Origin: DASREM01 sp035652095
Lineage (GTDB): Bacteria; Acidobacteriota; Terriglobia; Terriglobales; Acidobacteriaceae
Assembly: GCA_035652095.1 (NCBI GenBank)
Contig: DASREM010000056.1
Coordinates: 1-64,000 of the forward strand
DNA length: 64,000 bases
Direction of reading: 5' to 3'
Position 1 is the stretch's first letter. The number at the start of each line of letters is the position of its first letter. The notes beneath the pieces are model-generated. The model made no database searches, had not been told where the DNA came from, and saw only the letters and a program-made list of their open reading frames with translations. Both the position numbers and the translations under genes were made by a program. This document shows, in pieces, positions 10,828 through 19,818 of the stretch.

Positions 10828-11526
10828 CTATGCGATGATTTTCGCAAGCACAAAGGCGGCCCCGGCCGCAAGTCCACCGATCACACATGTTTGTGACGCG
10901 CTGCGGAGGGGATGGATGCCGGTAAATCGCCCTTTCATGAACCCGAAGACCGCCAATGCCGCCAGGGTCAGGCCGGCCGATGCTACCAGTCCAGTGCTGG
11001 CGCTGCCGAGCAACATGTAGGGCGAGAGCGGAATAAAGCCTCCGGCGACGTAAGAGCCGGCAATGGTGGCGGCGCTCGTGACTGCGCGCTTGGGATCCGG
11101 TTCTTCCAGCCCAAGCTCGTATCGCATCATGAAATCCACCCAGGCCTTGGGACGCCTGCTTAACGCGTCCACCACGGGTGCGCTTTCCTCGCGGGTGAGT
11201 CCGTAGTCCTGAAACACGCGGCTGACTTCCGCCATTTCTTCTTCGGGAATTTCTTTGACCTCGCGCTCTTCCCGGAGCCGTTCCTGCTCGTAGTGTTCGG
11301 CATCGCCGCGGGCGGCAAGGTATCCGCCGAGCCCCATGGCGATCGATCCGGCGGCTATCTCGGCTAAGCCTCCAACCACGATCAGGCGCGTGTTCTGCAG
11401 CGCGCCCGAAAGTCCCGCGGCCAGGGCGAAGGGAACGGTCAATCCGTCCGACATTCCGATCACCACGTCGCGAACGAAGTTACCCGCAGTGAAATGTTTC
11501 TCGATATGCGGTTTGGTGCGAGTCAT
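10828..11526 (-). CDS. VIT1/CCC1 family transporter
   Basis: A 232-residue membrane protein of the VIT1/CCC1 family, whose studied members move Fe2+ or Mn2+. Helix 1 contains NFVRDVVIGMSDGLTVPFAL, the signature of the family; a charged metal-binding segment with many Glu follows (EQERLREEREVKEIPEEEM), then three more helices after SAATIAGSYVAGG. An open frame extends to 11634, but ATG 11526 is right: GGAGG lies upstream and the start overlaps the stop codon of the NUDIX gene (TGATG), indicating translational coupling. Confidence 0.88.
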   Translation of the reverse strand: MTRTKPHIEKHFTAGNFVRDVVIGMSDGLTVPFALAAGLSGALQNTRLIVVGGLAEIAAGSIAMGLGGYLAARGDAEHYEQERLREEREVKEIPEEEMAEVSRVFQDYGLTREESAPVVDALSRRPKAWVDFMMRYELGLEEPDPKRAVTSAATIAGSYVAGGFIPLSPYMLLGSASTGLVASAGLTLAALAVFGFMKGRFTGIHPLRSASQTCVIGGLAAGAAFVLAKIIA

Positions 11527-12017
11527 CAGGGGAGAACCTCCGGATGAGTTTTCAAGTATTCCTGGGCCTTGCGCACTACCTCGCGCTCGCCTCGATAGGC
11601 CAGTTTGCGGGGCGCGTCTTCGAGGGGGATCCAAAGCGCATTCTTGACCTCGATCCGCATTTCGGGTGTTATCTCTCCGATCTCACCCGACACGTACCGG
11701 AGCAGGTAAAAACTGACGATCTTGAAGACTTTCTGCTGGTCTCCCCAGGAGCGGACATAGACATACTTGATGTCCGCCAACTTGGTGATCGGAGAAGCGA
11801 CAATGCCGGTTTCTTCCTGTACCTCGCGAACCGCGGTGTGTTCCGCGGTTTCGCCCTGATCCACCAGCCCTTTGGGCAGGGCCAATACAGTTTTTTGTGA
11901 TTTCTTTGCGCCTGCTTTAGAGCCGGAAGGCTCTTTTTGGGGCTCAATCGCCGCCATTTCCCAGGCATCTCCAGAGCGCCGTACCACCACGCCACCCGCC
12001 GAAATCTCTCGCAGCAT
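11526..12017 (-). CDS. NUDIX hydrolase
   Basis: A 163-residue pyrophosphohydrolase. The Nudix box runs from GLVDQGETAEH through REVQEETGI (G-x5-E-x7-REVQEE-xG), complete with the metal-binding glutamates. The N-terminus MLREISAGGVVVRR is typical. A longer frame begins at 12041, but ATG 12017 gives the family start and has GGGGG upstream. The substrate is unknown. The gene overlaps the VIT1-type gene by one base. Confidence 0.9.
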   Translation of the reverse strand: MLREISAGGVVVRRSGDAWEMAAIEPQKEPSGSKAGAKKSQKTVLALPKGLVDQGETAEHTAVREVQEETGIVASPITKLADIKYVYVRSWGDQQKVFKIVSFYLLRYVSGEIGEITPEMRIEVKNALWIPLEDAPRKLAYRGEREVVRKAQEYLKTHPEVLP

Positions 12018-12175
12018 GCGCCCCCAAGTTATCAGGATCACGAGAGTTAGTCATATGCTCTGGCCGATTCGGGAGGTAACGTCTCGAAAGGCACGGTGCG
12101 GCGAGTGACCCGATGAGGGTGTGCTGGCATCTAAGTTGCTAGCTTTGGTGTGGAGTACCGGGCAGAGCCGGGAGG

Positions 12176-13114
12176 ATGTGGGGACCCGTGGGTCGTCTGG
12201 GAAAAGTAATACGGTCGGTGCAGGCGTTCGGGCGCGAGATCTCGCGCAGCCCTGCCGGCGCGACCTCGGACTTTCGGCCACCCCGTATCGGCCTTGCCCT
12301 GGGCGGCGGCTTTGCGCGCGGCATCGCCCACATCGGCGTCCTCAAGGTACTCGAAGAAGAAAATGTCCCCATCGGGTTTGTGGCCGGCACCAGCGTTGGT
12401 GCGCTGATCGGAGCCGCTTACTGTAGCGGCCACTCGCCCGCCGACCTGGAACGGCTGGCCATGCGCGTCCGCTTCAAAGACTTCGCCCGTTGGACGCTCT
12501 CGCGTTTCGGCTTCGCCAGCAATCAGCGCATGATTGGCTTTCTGAACAGCACATTGAAGGTGCGGAGTTTTGAGGAATTGCGCATTCCGCTTGCGGTCAC
12601 GGCCACCGATTTCTCGACTGGCGAGGGCGTGGTTTTTCATTCCGGCCCGCTGGTCGAACCAGTACGCGCCAGTTGCTCCTATCCAGGGATGTTTCAGCCC
12701 GTGAAGATCCGCAACCGTTACCTGGTGGACGGCATGCTGGCCCACGCGGTGCCTTCCATCCCGCTGCGCGAAATGGGGGCCGAGCGGGTGATATCTGTGC
12801 ACTTGAAGGGGCGCTGGAACAATGGCGAGGGCGGCCCTCGACACCTGTTTGAAGTGATCGGGCAATGTTTTGCGATTGCGCAAGAGCTTAATTGCGAACC
12901 CTGGAAGAAGGCTTCGGACCTGATCATCGAGCCCGACGTGAACGGCTATCGCTATGATGATTTTGCCCACAGCGCAGAACTGATTCGGGGCGGAGAACAG
13001 GTGGCGCGCGCCGCCATGCCGGCCATCCGGAAGTGGCTGGAGCAGGAACCCGTTCCCTTAACCGCCGCGCGCAGTTCCGCCTTGCTGCAGCGCAAGCCGT
13101 TACCTGCAGATTAG
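12176..13114 (+). CDS. Patatin-like phospholipase
   Basis: A 312-residue serine acylhydrolase of the RssA/patatin family. It shows the oxyanion loop LALGGGFARGIAHIGV, the nucleophile elbow GTSVG, and the Asp of the catalytic dyad in VDGMLAHAVP. Cytoplasmic; no signal peptide. The GGAGG at 12171 abuts ATG 12176, so the true start may be the in-frame GTG at 12188. It is divergent from the NUDIX gene. Substrate unknown. Confidence 0.88.
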   Translation: MWGPVGRLGKVIRSVQAFGREISRSPAGATSDFRPPRIGLALGGGFARGIAHIGVLKVLEEENVPIGFVAGTSVGALIGAAYCSGHSPADLERLAMRVRFKDFARWTLSRFGFASNQRMIGFLNSTLKVRSFEELRIPLAVTATDFSTGEGVVFHSGPLVEPVRASCSYPGMFQPVKIRNRYLVDGMLAHAVPSIPLREMGAERVISVHLKGRWNNGEGGPRHLFEVIGQCFAIAQELNCEPWKKASDLIIEPDVNGYRYDDFAHSAELIRGGEQVARAAMPAIRKWLEQEPVPLTAARSSALLQRKPLPAD

Positions 13115-13182
13115 CGTTTTCTTATCCTTTCTCCACATTAACTTCCCTCCAGGTTCAGCCGATAGATTCAGTGGAGCCTTCC

Positions 13183-14103
13183 ATGGCGAGAGTGCAGGAC
13201 CCTGAGATCTTCCGGGAAACACTCGAGAACCTGCCCCTGGCTCTCTGCCTGGTGGACCCCGAAGGGCGCATTCTCTTCTGGAATCGTTGTGCGGAAAACA
13301 TGACCGGGTTCATGCGCCACGATGTCATCGGGCGGTCGGCGAATGATCGCATCCTGATGCATTGCGACGAGACAGGAAAACTGCTGACCAGGGACGAGTC
13401 TCCCCTGTCGCGCGCCACGAGAGAAGGGAAGCAACACAGCAGTGAGCTGTACGTACGTCACAAGGCCGGGCATCGCCTGAGAGTGCGCACTACTGCGATT
13501 CCCATCCTGGACGACTTTGGAGTGGTCAAGGCCGCGGTGGAATGCTTCTATGAATTGCCGGCAACCCCGGCCAACGATCGTCATCGCATGGTCCTGGCGG
13601 CGCATGGCTGCCTGGACCGCACCAGCGGCCTGCTCAATCAGGCCATGAGCCAATCCCACCTGCGCGAAAGCCTGGCCATGCTGAATGACTTTGGCTTGCG
13701 TTTTGGAGTCCTCTGGGTCCAGGTGCAGGGACTGGTGAAAGTCGCCATGAAGGATGGCCGCGAAGCGGCGGATGCGCTGATCTACGTTATTGCGCAGACG
13801 CTCGCCCATGAGCTGGGACCGTCGGTAACTCTCGGCCGCTGGAGCGAAGATCAGTTCCTCGCCATTGTTCCTGACTGTACCGCGGTAGAACTGGAACAGC
13901 TGGCGCAGAAGGTAAAGCGGGTCGTCGGAGTTTCGGGAATTGACTGGTGGGGCGATCCGCTGTCGCTGGTAGTCACAGTCGGACGAGCCATGGCGGAGAT
14001 CGGGGAAGACCCGCAATCACTGTTGCGGCGGGCCTGTCATGCAGTCGCGATGAATGGCGAGGAGGACGCCGATTCCAAGCGCGAAGGCGGGACCGCGCCG
14101 TGA
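13183..14103 (+). CDS. PAS domain protein with a degenerate GGDEF domain
   Basis: A 306-residue protein. The N-terminal PAS sensor (about 1-120) contains LCLVDPEGRILFWNRCAENM and ends in the PAC-like VVKAAVECFYEL. The C-terminal half has diguanylate cyclase architecture (LDRTSGLLNQA..., ...GRWSEDQFLAIVPD), but the GGDEF signature is replaced by WSEDQF, so catalysis is unlikely. It could bind nucleotide or act as a scaffold. ATG 13183 has GGAG upstream; the frame extends to 13033 but overlaps patatin. It stops 14 bases before motA, suggesting a role in motility control. Confidence 0.82.
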   Translation: MARVQDPEIFRETLENLPLALCLVDPEGRILFWNRCAENMTGFMRHDVIGRSANDRILMHCDETGKLLTRDESPLSRATREGKQHSSELYVRHKAGHRLRVRTTAIPILDDFGVVKAAVECFYELPATPANDRHRMVLAAHGCLDRTSGLLNQAMSQSHLRESLAMLNDFGLRFGVLWVQVQGLVKVAMKDGREAADALIYVIAQTLAHELGPSVTLGRWSEDQFLAIVPDCTAVELEQLAQKVKRVVGVSGIDWWGDPLSLVVTVGRAMAEIGEDPQSLLRRACHAVAMNGEEDADSKREGGTAP

Positions 14104-14117
14104 AGAGCTGAGATCTT

Positions 14118-14996
14118 ATGTTCGTCATCATCGGCATTGTCGTAGTGTTCGGCGCGGTGGTTGGCGGCTACCTCATGGAGCATGGGAATCTCCGCGTGCT
14201 GATTCAGCCCGCGGAGCTTCTCATCATTGGAGGCGCGGGAATCGGAACCGTGCTGGTGGCCAATCCTCTACACATCCTGAAGAAAATCGCGGGCGGCCTG
14301 GGAGGAATTTTTGGGAGCTCGAAATTCAGCCAGGACCGCTACATCGAATTGTTCAAGACGATGTACGACTTTTTGAATAAAGGACGGAAGGAAGGGTTGG
14401 TGTCGCTGGAAACCGATGTCGAGGAGCCGGAGAAAAGTCCCATTCTCTCGAAGAACCCCTTGTTCGTGAGCGACCACCACATCCGGGATTTCTTCTGCGA
14501 CAGCATGCGCATGGCAATAAGCGGCACCGAGCCTTTTGAACTTGACCAGATTCTTGACCTCGACTTGGAAGTGCATCATCACAATTCGACCCAGCCGAGC
14601 ACGTCGCTGAATACCATGGCGGATTCGCTGCCCGGGCTGGGGATCGTGGCGGCGGTGTTGGGGGTAGTGATCACCATGGGCGCGCTCGGCGGCCCGCCGG
14701 AGGAAATCGGGCACAAAGTTGCCGCCGCACTGGTAGGGACCTTTCTGGGCATCCTGCTTTGTTATGGATTGGTAGGCCCGCTGGCGGCGAACATGGCGAA
14801 GGCGGCGGAAGAGGAATCGGCGTACCTGCAGGTCATTCGGGTAGTGATGATTTCCTTTCTCAAGGGTACGGCGCCCATCATGGCGGTGGAGTTCGGTCGT
14901 CGCGCGGTTCCGGGCCATGTGCGGCCCTCCTTCCAGCAGGTCGAGAAAACCTGCCGGGGCGGCGGCGCTGCCGCTGCGGCGACGCCTTCGGAATAG
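14118..14996 (+). CDS. motA: Flagellar motor stator protein MotA
   Basis: A 292-residue stator subunit that forms the proton (or sodium) channel with MotB. Helices are visible at about 2-20, 33-52, 170-192 and 203-225. The first cytoplasmic segment carries the charged KGRKEGLVSLE corresponding to the residues that contact FliG, and TM3 has the conserved Pro in DSLPGLGIVAAVLGVV. It precedes motB by 6 bases. No other flagellar genes are in the window. Confidence 0.95.
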   Translation: MFVIIGIVVVFGAVVGGYLMEHGNLRVLIQPAELLIIGGAGIGTVLVANPLHILKKIAGGLGGIFGSSKFSQDRYIELFKTMYDFLNKGRKEGLVSLETDVEEPEKSPILSKNPLFVSDHHIRDFFCDSMRMAISGTEPFELDQILDLDLEVHHHNSTQPSTSLNTMADSLPGLGIVAAVLGVVITMGALGGPPEEIGHKVAAALVGTFLGILLCYGLVGPLAANMAKAAEEESAYLQVIRVVMISFLKGTAPIMAVEFGRRAVPGHVRPSFQQVEKTCRGGGAAAAATPSE

Positions 14997-15002
14997 AAGA
15001 AC

Positions 15003-15803
15003 ATGGCTACCTCGCGTCCCATCATCATCGTCAAGAAAAAGGCTGGCCACGGCGGCCATCATGGCGGGGCATGGAAAGTCGCATATGCAGACTTTGTCAC
15101 GGCCATGATGGCCCTGTTTATCGTGCTGTGGTTGATGAATAGCAGCAAGCAGGTGCAGGAGGCGGTCGGAGGCTACTTCAAAGATCCCACTGGAACTTCC
15201 AAGAAGGTCGGAACCGGCCTGCGCGGGTCGGGTGAAAATTTTTCGCTTACCAAAGAAAACATGTCTGAGCTCAAGGAAGAATTGCAGAAGTCGGTCCGGC
15301 AGATGAGCAACTTCGAGAAGCTTAAAGATCAGATACAAATGACGGTCACGTCGGAAGGGCTGCGCATTGAGCTGTTGGAGTCAGACAAGGGAACATTTTT
15401 TGACAGTGGCAACCCGGACCCGAACGGCGACGGGAAGGACCTGCTGATTCGACTGGCGGGAGAGCTGGGCCAACTCTCGAATAAGATCTCAATCGAAGGC
15501 CACACCGACTCGAAGCCGTATTCCGGCAGCAGAGAGTATGGTAACTGGGAACTGTCTGCGGATCGCGCGAATGCCGCCCGGCGCCTGATGCAGCAAAACG
15601 GGCTAGGCGCGAACCAGGTCGTGGAGGTGCGCGGTTATGCCGATCAGCAACTACGCAAGCCCGACGCCCCCTTGGACCCGTCGAATCGCCGCATCTCGGT
15701 GATCGTCCAATACATTGTGAAAGAAGAAGACTCGGAGACCGAGGACGCTCACCCGGCAGCCGCGCCCAAACCGTCTCCCGCGATCGAACACGTGAAGGAA
15801 TGA
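15003..15803 (+). CDS. motB: Flagellar motor stator protein MotB
   Basis: A 266-residue protein with one N-terminal membrane helix holding the ion-binding Asp (D30 in WKVAYADFVTAMMALFIVLW), a periplasmic plug/linker, and a C-terminal OmpA-like peptidoglycan-binding domain (IEGHTDSKPY..., ELSADRANAARRLM). The Lys/His-rich start (IIIVKKKAGHGGHHGG) is typical. Translation is probably coupled to motA. Confidence 0.95.
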   Translation: MATSRPIIIVKKKAGHGGHHGGAWKVAYADFVTAMMALFIVLWLMNSSKQVQEAVGGYFKDPTGTSKKVGTGLRGSGENFSLTKENMSELKEELQKSVRQMSNFEKLKDQIQMTVTSEGLRIELLESDKGTFFDSGNPDPNGDGKDLLIRLAGELGQLSNKISIEGHTDSKPYSGSREYGNWELSADRANAARRLMQQNGLGANQVVEVRGYADQQLRKPDAPLDPSNRRISVIVQYIVKEEDSETEDAHPAAAPKPSPAIEHVKE

Positions 15804-15860
15804 GTGCAGGCGCCGAGAGCTCTTGTGAAGGAGACATTCGGGCGCGTTTGGAGCGGGATG

Positions 15861-17108
15861 TTATTCGTATCTTAAAGCTTCAATGGGATCGAGTCTTGAC
15901 GCGCGAATGGCGGGCAGCATTCCGCTTACCAGACCCACCAGGCTCAGAATGATGGTCGCGATCACCAACGTGGTGGGATCGATCACCAGCTTCACATCTC
16001 CTGCTTCCGCGTGCTGTGCGATCGCGCTGTACAGCGTCAGGCGCCCGACGGAAAGCGCAACCACGTAGGCGAGAATCACGCCGAGCGCGCCGCCCATGAA
16101 GGTGATGGTCATGGCTTCTGCCAGGAACTGGAAAAAAATATCTCTTCCCCGCGCGCCCAGTGATTTCTCCAGTCCGATTTCCCGCGTGCGCTGCGTTACT
16201 GAAACCAGCATCATGTTCATCAGGCCGACGCCGCCAATGCCCAGGGTGATGGTCCCGATGAAGGTCAGCAGCACTTTCAGGCCCAGGGTGATCAGTTCGA
16301 ACTGGTGCACCTGGTCCATGAGGTTGAACACCAGAAGCGCGCGGCGGTCGCTGGGATTGAACTTGTGCTGTGCAGCCATGACGTAACGCACAGATTGCTC
16401 GAGCCGCTCATATTCGTTGGTCTCGTAGCTGAACCAGATCGAGTCCAGGTAATGCGTGTCCTTGAGATCTCCCATCGCGCTGAAGGGAATGAAACTAGTG
16501 CGGTTGATGTTGTCGTCGCCGGCTTGCATCTTGGGCTTGAGAATGCCGATGACTTCGAAGCTCAGTCCGTCCACTCGAATACGCTCGTGCAATGCGTTGC
16601 GCCCGGAAAATAGCTTGTCCTTCGCTTCCGAACCCAGCACGATAACCCGCGCGCGCTGCATCTCGTCTTCGCCGTTATAGAACCGTCCCTGTGCAACCTC
16701 CAGTGCCCGGATCGACAGGGCATTCGGATATTCCCCGCTTACGTTGAACCTGTAAGTCCGCGTGTCATATTGCAGGCTTGCATCCTTGCCGGCTTCCGGA
16801 GTGATACGGGTGATTTGAGGCAGGTTCGAGGTCAGGATCTCGACATCCTCCTGCTTGAGTTTCAACTGCTCGCCGGCTTTTTGTCCGCCCGCCTGCATCG
16901 AGGAGCGCCCGGGCACGACGATCATCAGCTTGGTTCCGAAGTTCGCGAAGATGTTCGCGCAGGCTTGCCCAAAGCCGTTGCCATAAGCGAGCAGCATCAC
17001 CACCGTCGCGATGCCCCAGGCCATGCCGAGCATGGTGAGCGCAGTGCGCCGCAGGTTGTGGCGCATCGCGCCGTAGGCTTCGTGCAATAGGTCCCGAAAG
17101 ACGTTCAT
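15861..17108 (-). CDS. MacB-like ABC transporter permease (second of two)
   Basis: A 415-residue permease with the MacB_PCD/FtsX layout: one N-terminal helix, a large periplasmic domain (about 45-270), and three C-terminal helices (TFIGTITLGIGGVGLMNMML..., FMGGALGVILAYVVAL, ATIILSLVGLVSGMLPAI) ending in the conserved tail PIEALRYE. Its start overlaps the stop of the upstream permease by four bases (ATGA). No ABC ATPase or adaptor gene is adjacent. Confidence 0.9.
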   Translation of the reverse strand: MNVFRDLLHEAYGAMRHNLRRTALTMLGMAWGIATVVMLLAYGNGFGQACANIFANFGTKLMIVVPGRSSMQAGGQKAGEQLKLKQEDVEILTSNLPQITRITPEAGKDASLQYDTRTYRFNVSGEYPNALSIRALEVAQGRFYNGEDEMQRARVIVLGSEAKDKLFSGRNALHERIRVDGLSFEVIGILKPKMQAGDDNINRTSFIPFSAMGDLKDTHYLDSIWFSYETNEYERLEQSVRYVMAAQHKFNPSDRRALLVFNLMDQVHQFELITLGLKVLLTFIGTITLGIGGVGLMNMMLVSVTQRTREIGLEKSLGARGRDIFFQFLAEAMTITFMGGALGVILAYVVALSVGRLTLYSAIAQHAEAGDVKLVIDPTTLVIATIILSLVGLVSGMLPAIRASRLDPIEALRYE

Positions 17109-18382
17109 TCCTGCCTCAACGCTTCTACCGGTTCGAGCACGGCAGCCTTGCGAGCCGGATAAAGCCCGGCGACGACGCCCGCGACGGTCAAACTTGTGAT
17201 CGCGAGGAGGGCTGTGGTGGGCACCAGTTTTGGGGGATCGAATCCCTGAGGTCCCTGGAACTGGCCCAGGAACGTCATGAGTCCCGCCGACAGGCCCATC
17301 CCGGTAAGACCGCTCAGGAAAGTGATCAGCACCCCTTCCAGAAAGAACTGGAACAGGATGCTGCGCCTGGTCGCGCCAAGGGCTTTGCGCAATCCAATCT
17401 CGCGTGTGCGATCGCTTACCGCGACCAGCATGATGTTGATGACGCCAATCGCCCCCAGTGCCAATGTCACCATGCCCACGGTTCCCAGGAACATGTTCAT
17501 GGCGTCGAAAATCAGTCCCATCATCTCAGCCTGCTTGACCGTGTCCCAACCTTCGAAGGCGTCTTCATCGCGCCAGTCGAAACCGTGATTGCGGGCCACG
17601 ATCTTCCGAACCTCTTCCTGCGCCAGCAAATGGTCCGCGGCCACCCGGGGCTGGTAGTTGATAAAGGAGATGGCGTCTTTGTCTCCTTCCTGCTTGATGG
17701 GGAAATACGTGCTCATCACCTGGTAGGGGATGTAGGCGCGCATGTTGGTGGAATTGTTATCGCCGCGACCGACCCGCTGCACGGTTCCAATCACTTCAAA
17801 ACGGACGTCATTGATGAGTATGGTTTCACCCAACGGGGGACGTCCGGGAAACAGGTTGTGGGTCATCTCGTCGCCTAACACCACAACATTGCGCTTCTGT
17901 GATTCATCCAGCGAATTGAACCAGCGGCCCTGCTTCATCGGCAGATAACGGATCCCGTTGTACTGGGGTTCGACGCCGGTAAGTTCTCCGTTGGCGTTGC
18001 CGAACTGGCTGACTGCGCGCGTGTCGCTCTTGGTCAGGACCGGAGTCGCGGCCAGCACGTGCGGCGCGTCGGTTTTGATCGCGGCATAGTCCCGGTAAGT
18101 CAGGCGGTACGTCCGGGCTGAGTTCATGCTTCCCTGGAACACCGGAGCCCGGCCCGGAAAGATGAACATGATGTTCTCGCCAAACTCGGAGAGCCCGCGC
18201 TTGTTTCCGGAGCGGAAGCCCTCGCCTAATCCCACCAGCAGCAACAAGGATCCGACCCCCCAGGCGATCCCGAACATGGTCAGGAACGAGCGCAGCTTGT
18301 GCGCCCAGAGGGTGCGAAAAATCTGCCCGAGAAGGTCGAAGAACATCCGCATGAGACGTCGAGGTATGCCGAGTACCTGCAT
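17105..18382 (-). CDS. MacB-like ABC transporter permease (first of two)
   Basis: A 425-residue paralogue of the following gene with the same four-helix layout, the REIGLRKALGATRR loop and the terminal tail PVEALRQE. The pair could form a heterodimeric export permease that borrows an ATPase encoded elsewhere. Two further Met codons (in RLMRMFFDLL) are possible starts; ATG 18382 has only a weak GAGAG upstream. Substrate unknown; MacB-type systems export peptides, lipoproteins or antibiotics. Confidence 0.9.
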   Translation of the reverse strand: MQVLGIPRRLMRMFFDLLGQIFRTLWAHKLRSFLTMFGIAWGVGSLLLLVGLGEGFRSGNKRGLSEFGENIMFIFPGRAPVFQGSMNSARTYRLTYRDYAAIKTDAPHVLAATPVLTKSDTRAVSQFGNANGELTGVEPQYNGIRYLPMKQGRWFNSLDESQKRNVVVLGDEMTHNLFPGRPPLGETILINDVRFEVIGTVQRVGRGDNNSTNMRAYIPYQVMSTYFPIKQEGDKDAISFINYQPRVAADHLLAQEEVRKIVARNHGFDWRDEDAFEGWDTVKQAEMMGLIFDAMNMFLGTVGMVTLALGAIGVINIMLVAVSDRTREIGLRKALGATRRSILFQFFLEGVLITFLSGLTGMGLSAGLMTFLGQFQGPQGFDPPKLVPTTALLAITSLTVAGVVAGLYPARKAAVLEPVEALRQE

Positions 18383-18496
18383 AAATTATCTCTCAAACAC
18401 TGACGAGATCGCAGTGGCCCGGTTAGCAACCTGCAAGCTGCTGCAGCAAATAGACTTTTGTTGAGTGCGTTATGTTTCGGAACGCCTTGTGGAGCC

Positions 18497-19549
18497 CTAC
18501 TTCATGACCCCGCGCTGGGCAATTCCAATGTTGTCGCGGGTGGTGTTCTTGACCAGATACATCATCTCGTCGGCCTGCCGGATCACATCGTGAGGAGTCT
18601 TCGCATCGTGGGGATAGGTGGCGAGGCCAATGGAGGCGCGGACGTTCAAGTTCAATCCTTCTTCCTGGCAGAAGATGCTGGCGCGCAGGTTGTCGCGTAA
18701 ACGGCGCGCCACCACGAGCGCCTGATCTTTGCCGGTTTGCGGCAGCAAGATGACGAATTCATCGCCCCCATACCGGAAAGCGTAGTCGATCAACCGTAAC
18801 TGGGCTTTGATCAGGTATCCAATTTCCGCCAGCAATTTGCTCCCGATCAGGTGACCATGCGTATCGTTCACCTGTTTGAAGTGATCAAGGTCGATGAAGA
18901 GTACGGCAAATTCATAGCCGAAACGCGCGGAACGATAGACCTCGGTCTCCAACGTCTTATAGAGATGGCGCGCGTTGTAGAGGCCGGTGCAGTCGTCGGT
19001 AATCGTGAGCTCTTGAATCTTTTCGACAGAGCGGGCATTTTCAATGGCGATCGCGGCGTAGTCGCACAGCGACTGCAGAAAGAATTCCTCCTGGCGCGAG
19101 AAGGTCGTCATATCCACGTTTACCAGTTGGATGACGCCGAGGACGCGGTGCTTGGAGCGCAGGGGCACGCAGATGATCGAGCGCGTTTCCCACTTGGTCA
19201 TCTCATCAATGCGCTTGGCAAAACGCGGGTCGGTGTAAACGTCGGGCACTACCAGCCGCTCCCCATGCTTGGCTACCCATCCGGCGATTCCCTCTCCCAC
19301 CTTGAGCCGGACATTCTTCAGGGCCTCGGCGGCAGTTCCGACGGCTATGGCGAAATAGAGTTCGTCGCGCTGCTCGTCAACCATCAGCAGCGACCACGTA
19401 TCAGGACGGAAATACTCCGCCATCTTCTCCATAATGGTCTGGAGAATCGAATCAAGATCGAGCGACGAGGTCAGGGCCTTGGCAACATCATGAAAGATGT
19501 TGAGTTCCTGATTCTGCCGGTCGCGGCCGGTGCCGGTCGCCTTGGTCAT
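18497..19549 (-). CDS. GAF-GGDEF diguanylate cyclase
   Basis: A 350-residue soluble sensor enzyme. The GAF domain (about 25-165) includes VGEGIAGWVAKHGERLVVPD and ICVPLRSKHRVLGVIQLVN. The GGDEF domain has LTITDDCTGLYNARHL and the intact active site YGGDEFVILL, so it should make c-di-GMP. RLID lies exactly five residues before GGDEF, forming the RxxD inhibitory site for product feedback. ATG 19549 (MTKATG) has GAGG at proper spacing; ATG 19558 lies directly against GAGG and is less likely. Confidence 0.92.
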   Translation of the reverse strand: MTKATGTGRDRQNQELNIFHDVAKALTSSLDLDSILQTIMEKMAEYFRPDTWSLLMVDEQRDELYFAIAVGTAAEALKNVRLKVGEGIAGWVAKHGERLVVPDVYTDPRFAKRIDEMTKWETRSIICVPLRSKHRVLGVIQLVNVDMTTFSRQEEFFLQSLCDYAAIAIENARSVEKIQELTITDDCTGLYNARHLYKTLETEVYRSARFGYEFAVLFIDLDHFKQVNDTHGHLIGSKLLAEIGYLIKAQLRLIDYAFRYGGDEFVILLPQTGKDQALVVARRLRDNLRASIFCQEEGLNLNVRASIGLATYPHDAKTPHDVIRQADEMMYLVKNTTRDNIGIAQRGVMK

Positions 19550-19818
19550 GGACTGCATCCTCGAGGGGCGTAAGTGCTCGAATTATATGGTCGTTCAGGG
19601 CAGGGAACAATCAACCTTGGTAACCTCGAACCCCATCCGCCAAGTCCCGGAAGGGCCATCAGGGGCCTCGACCGTGAATTTCGTCACCGAGATGCCTGAA
19701 CTCGTTCCGTGTCAGCATAGGCTGTTCATTTTTTGTGACTTCCGGAACTCGCCAGTAACATAATATGTTCGTGAACTGCCGCTGAAGAGCTTTATTTCTT
19801 CGGCGCAGGAGAGGCGCG

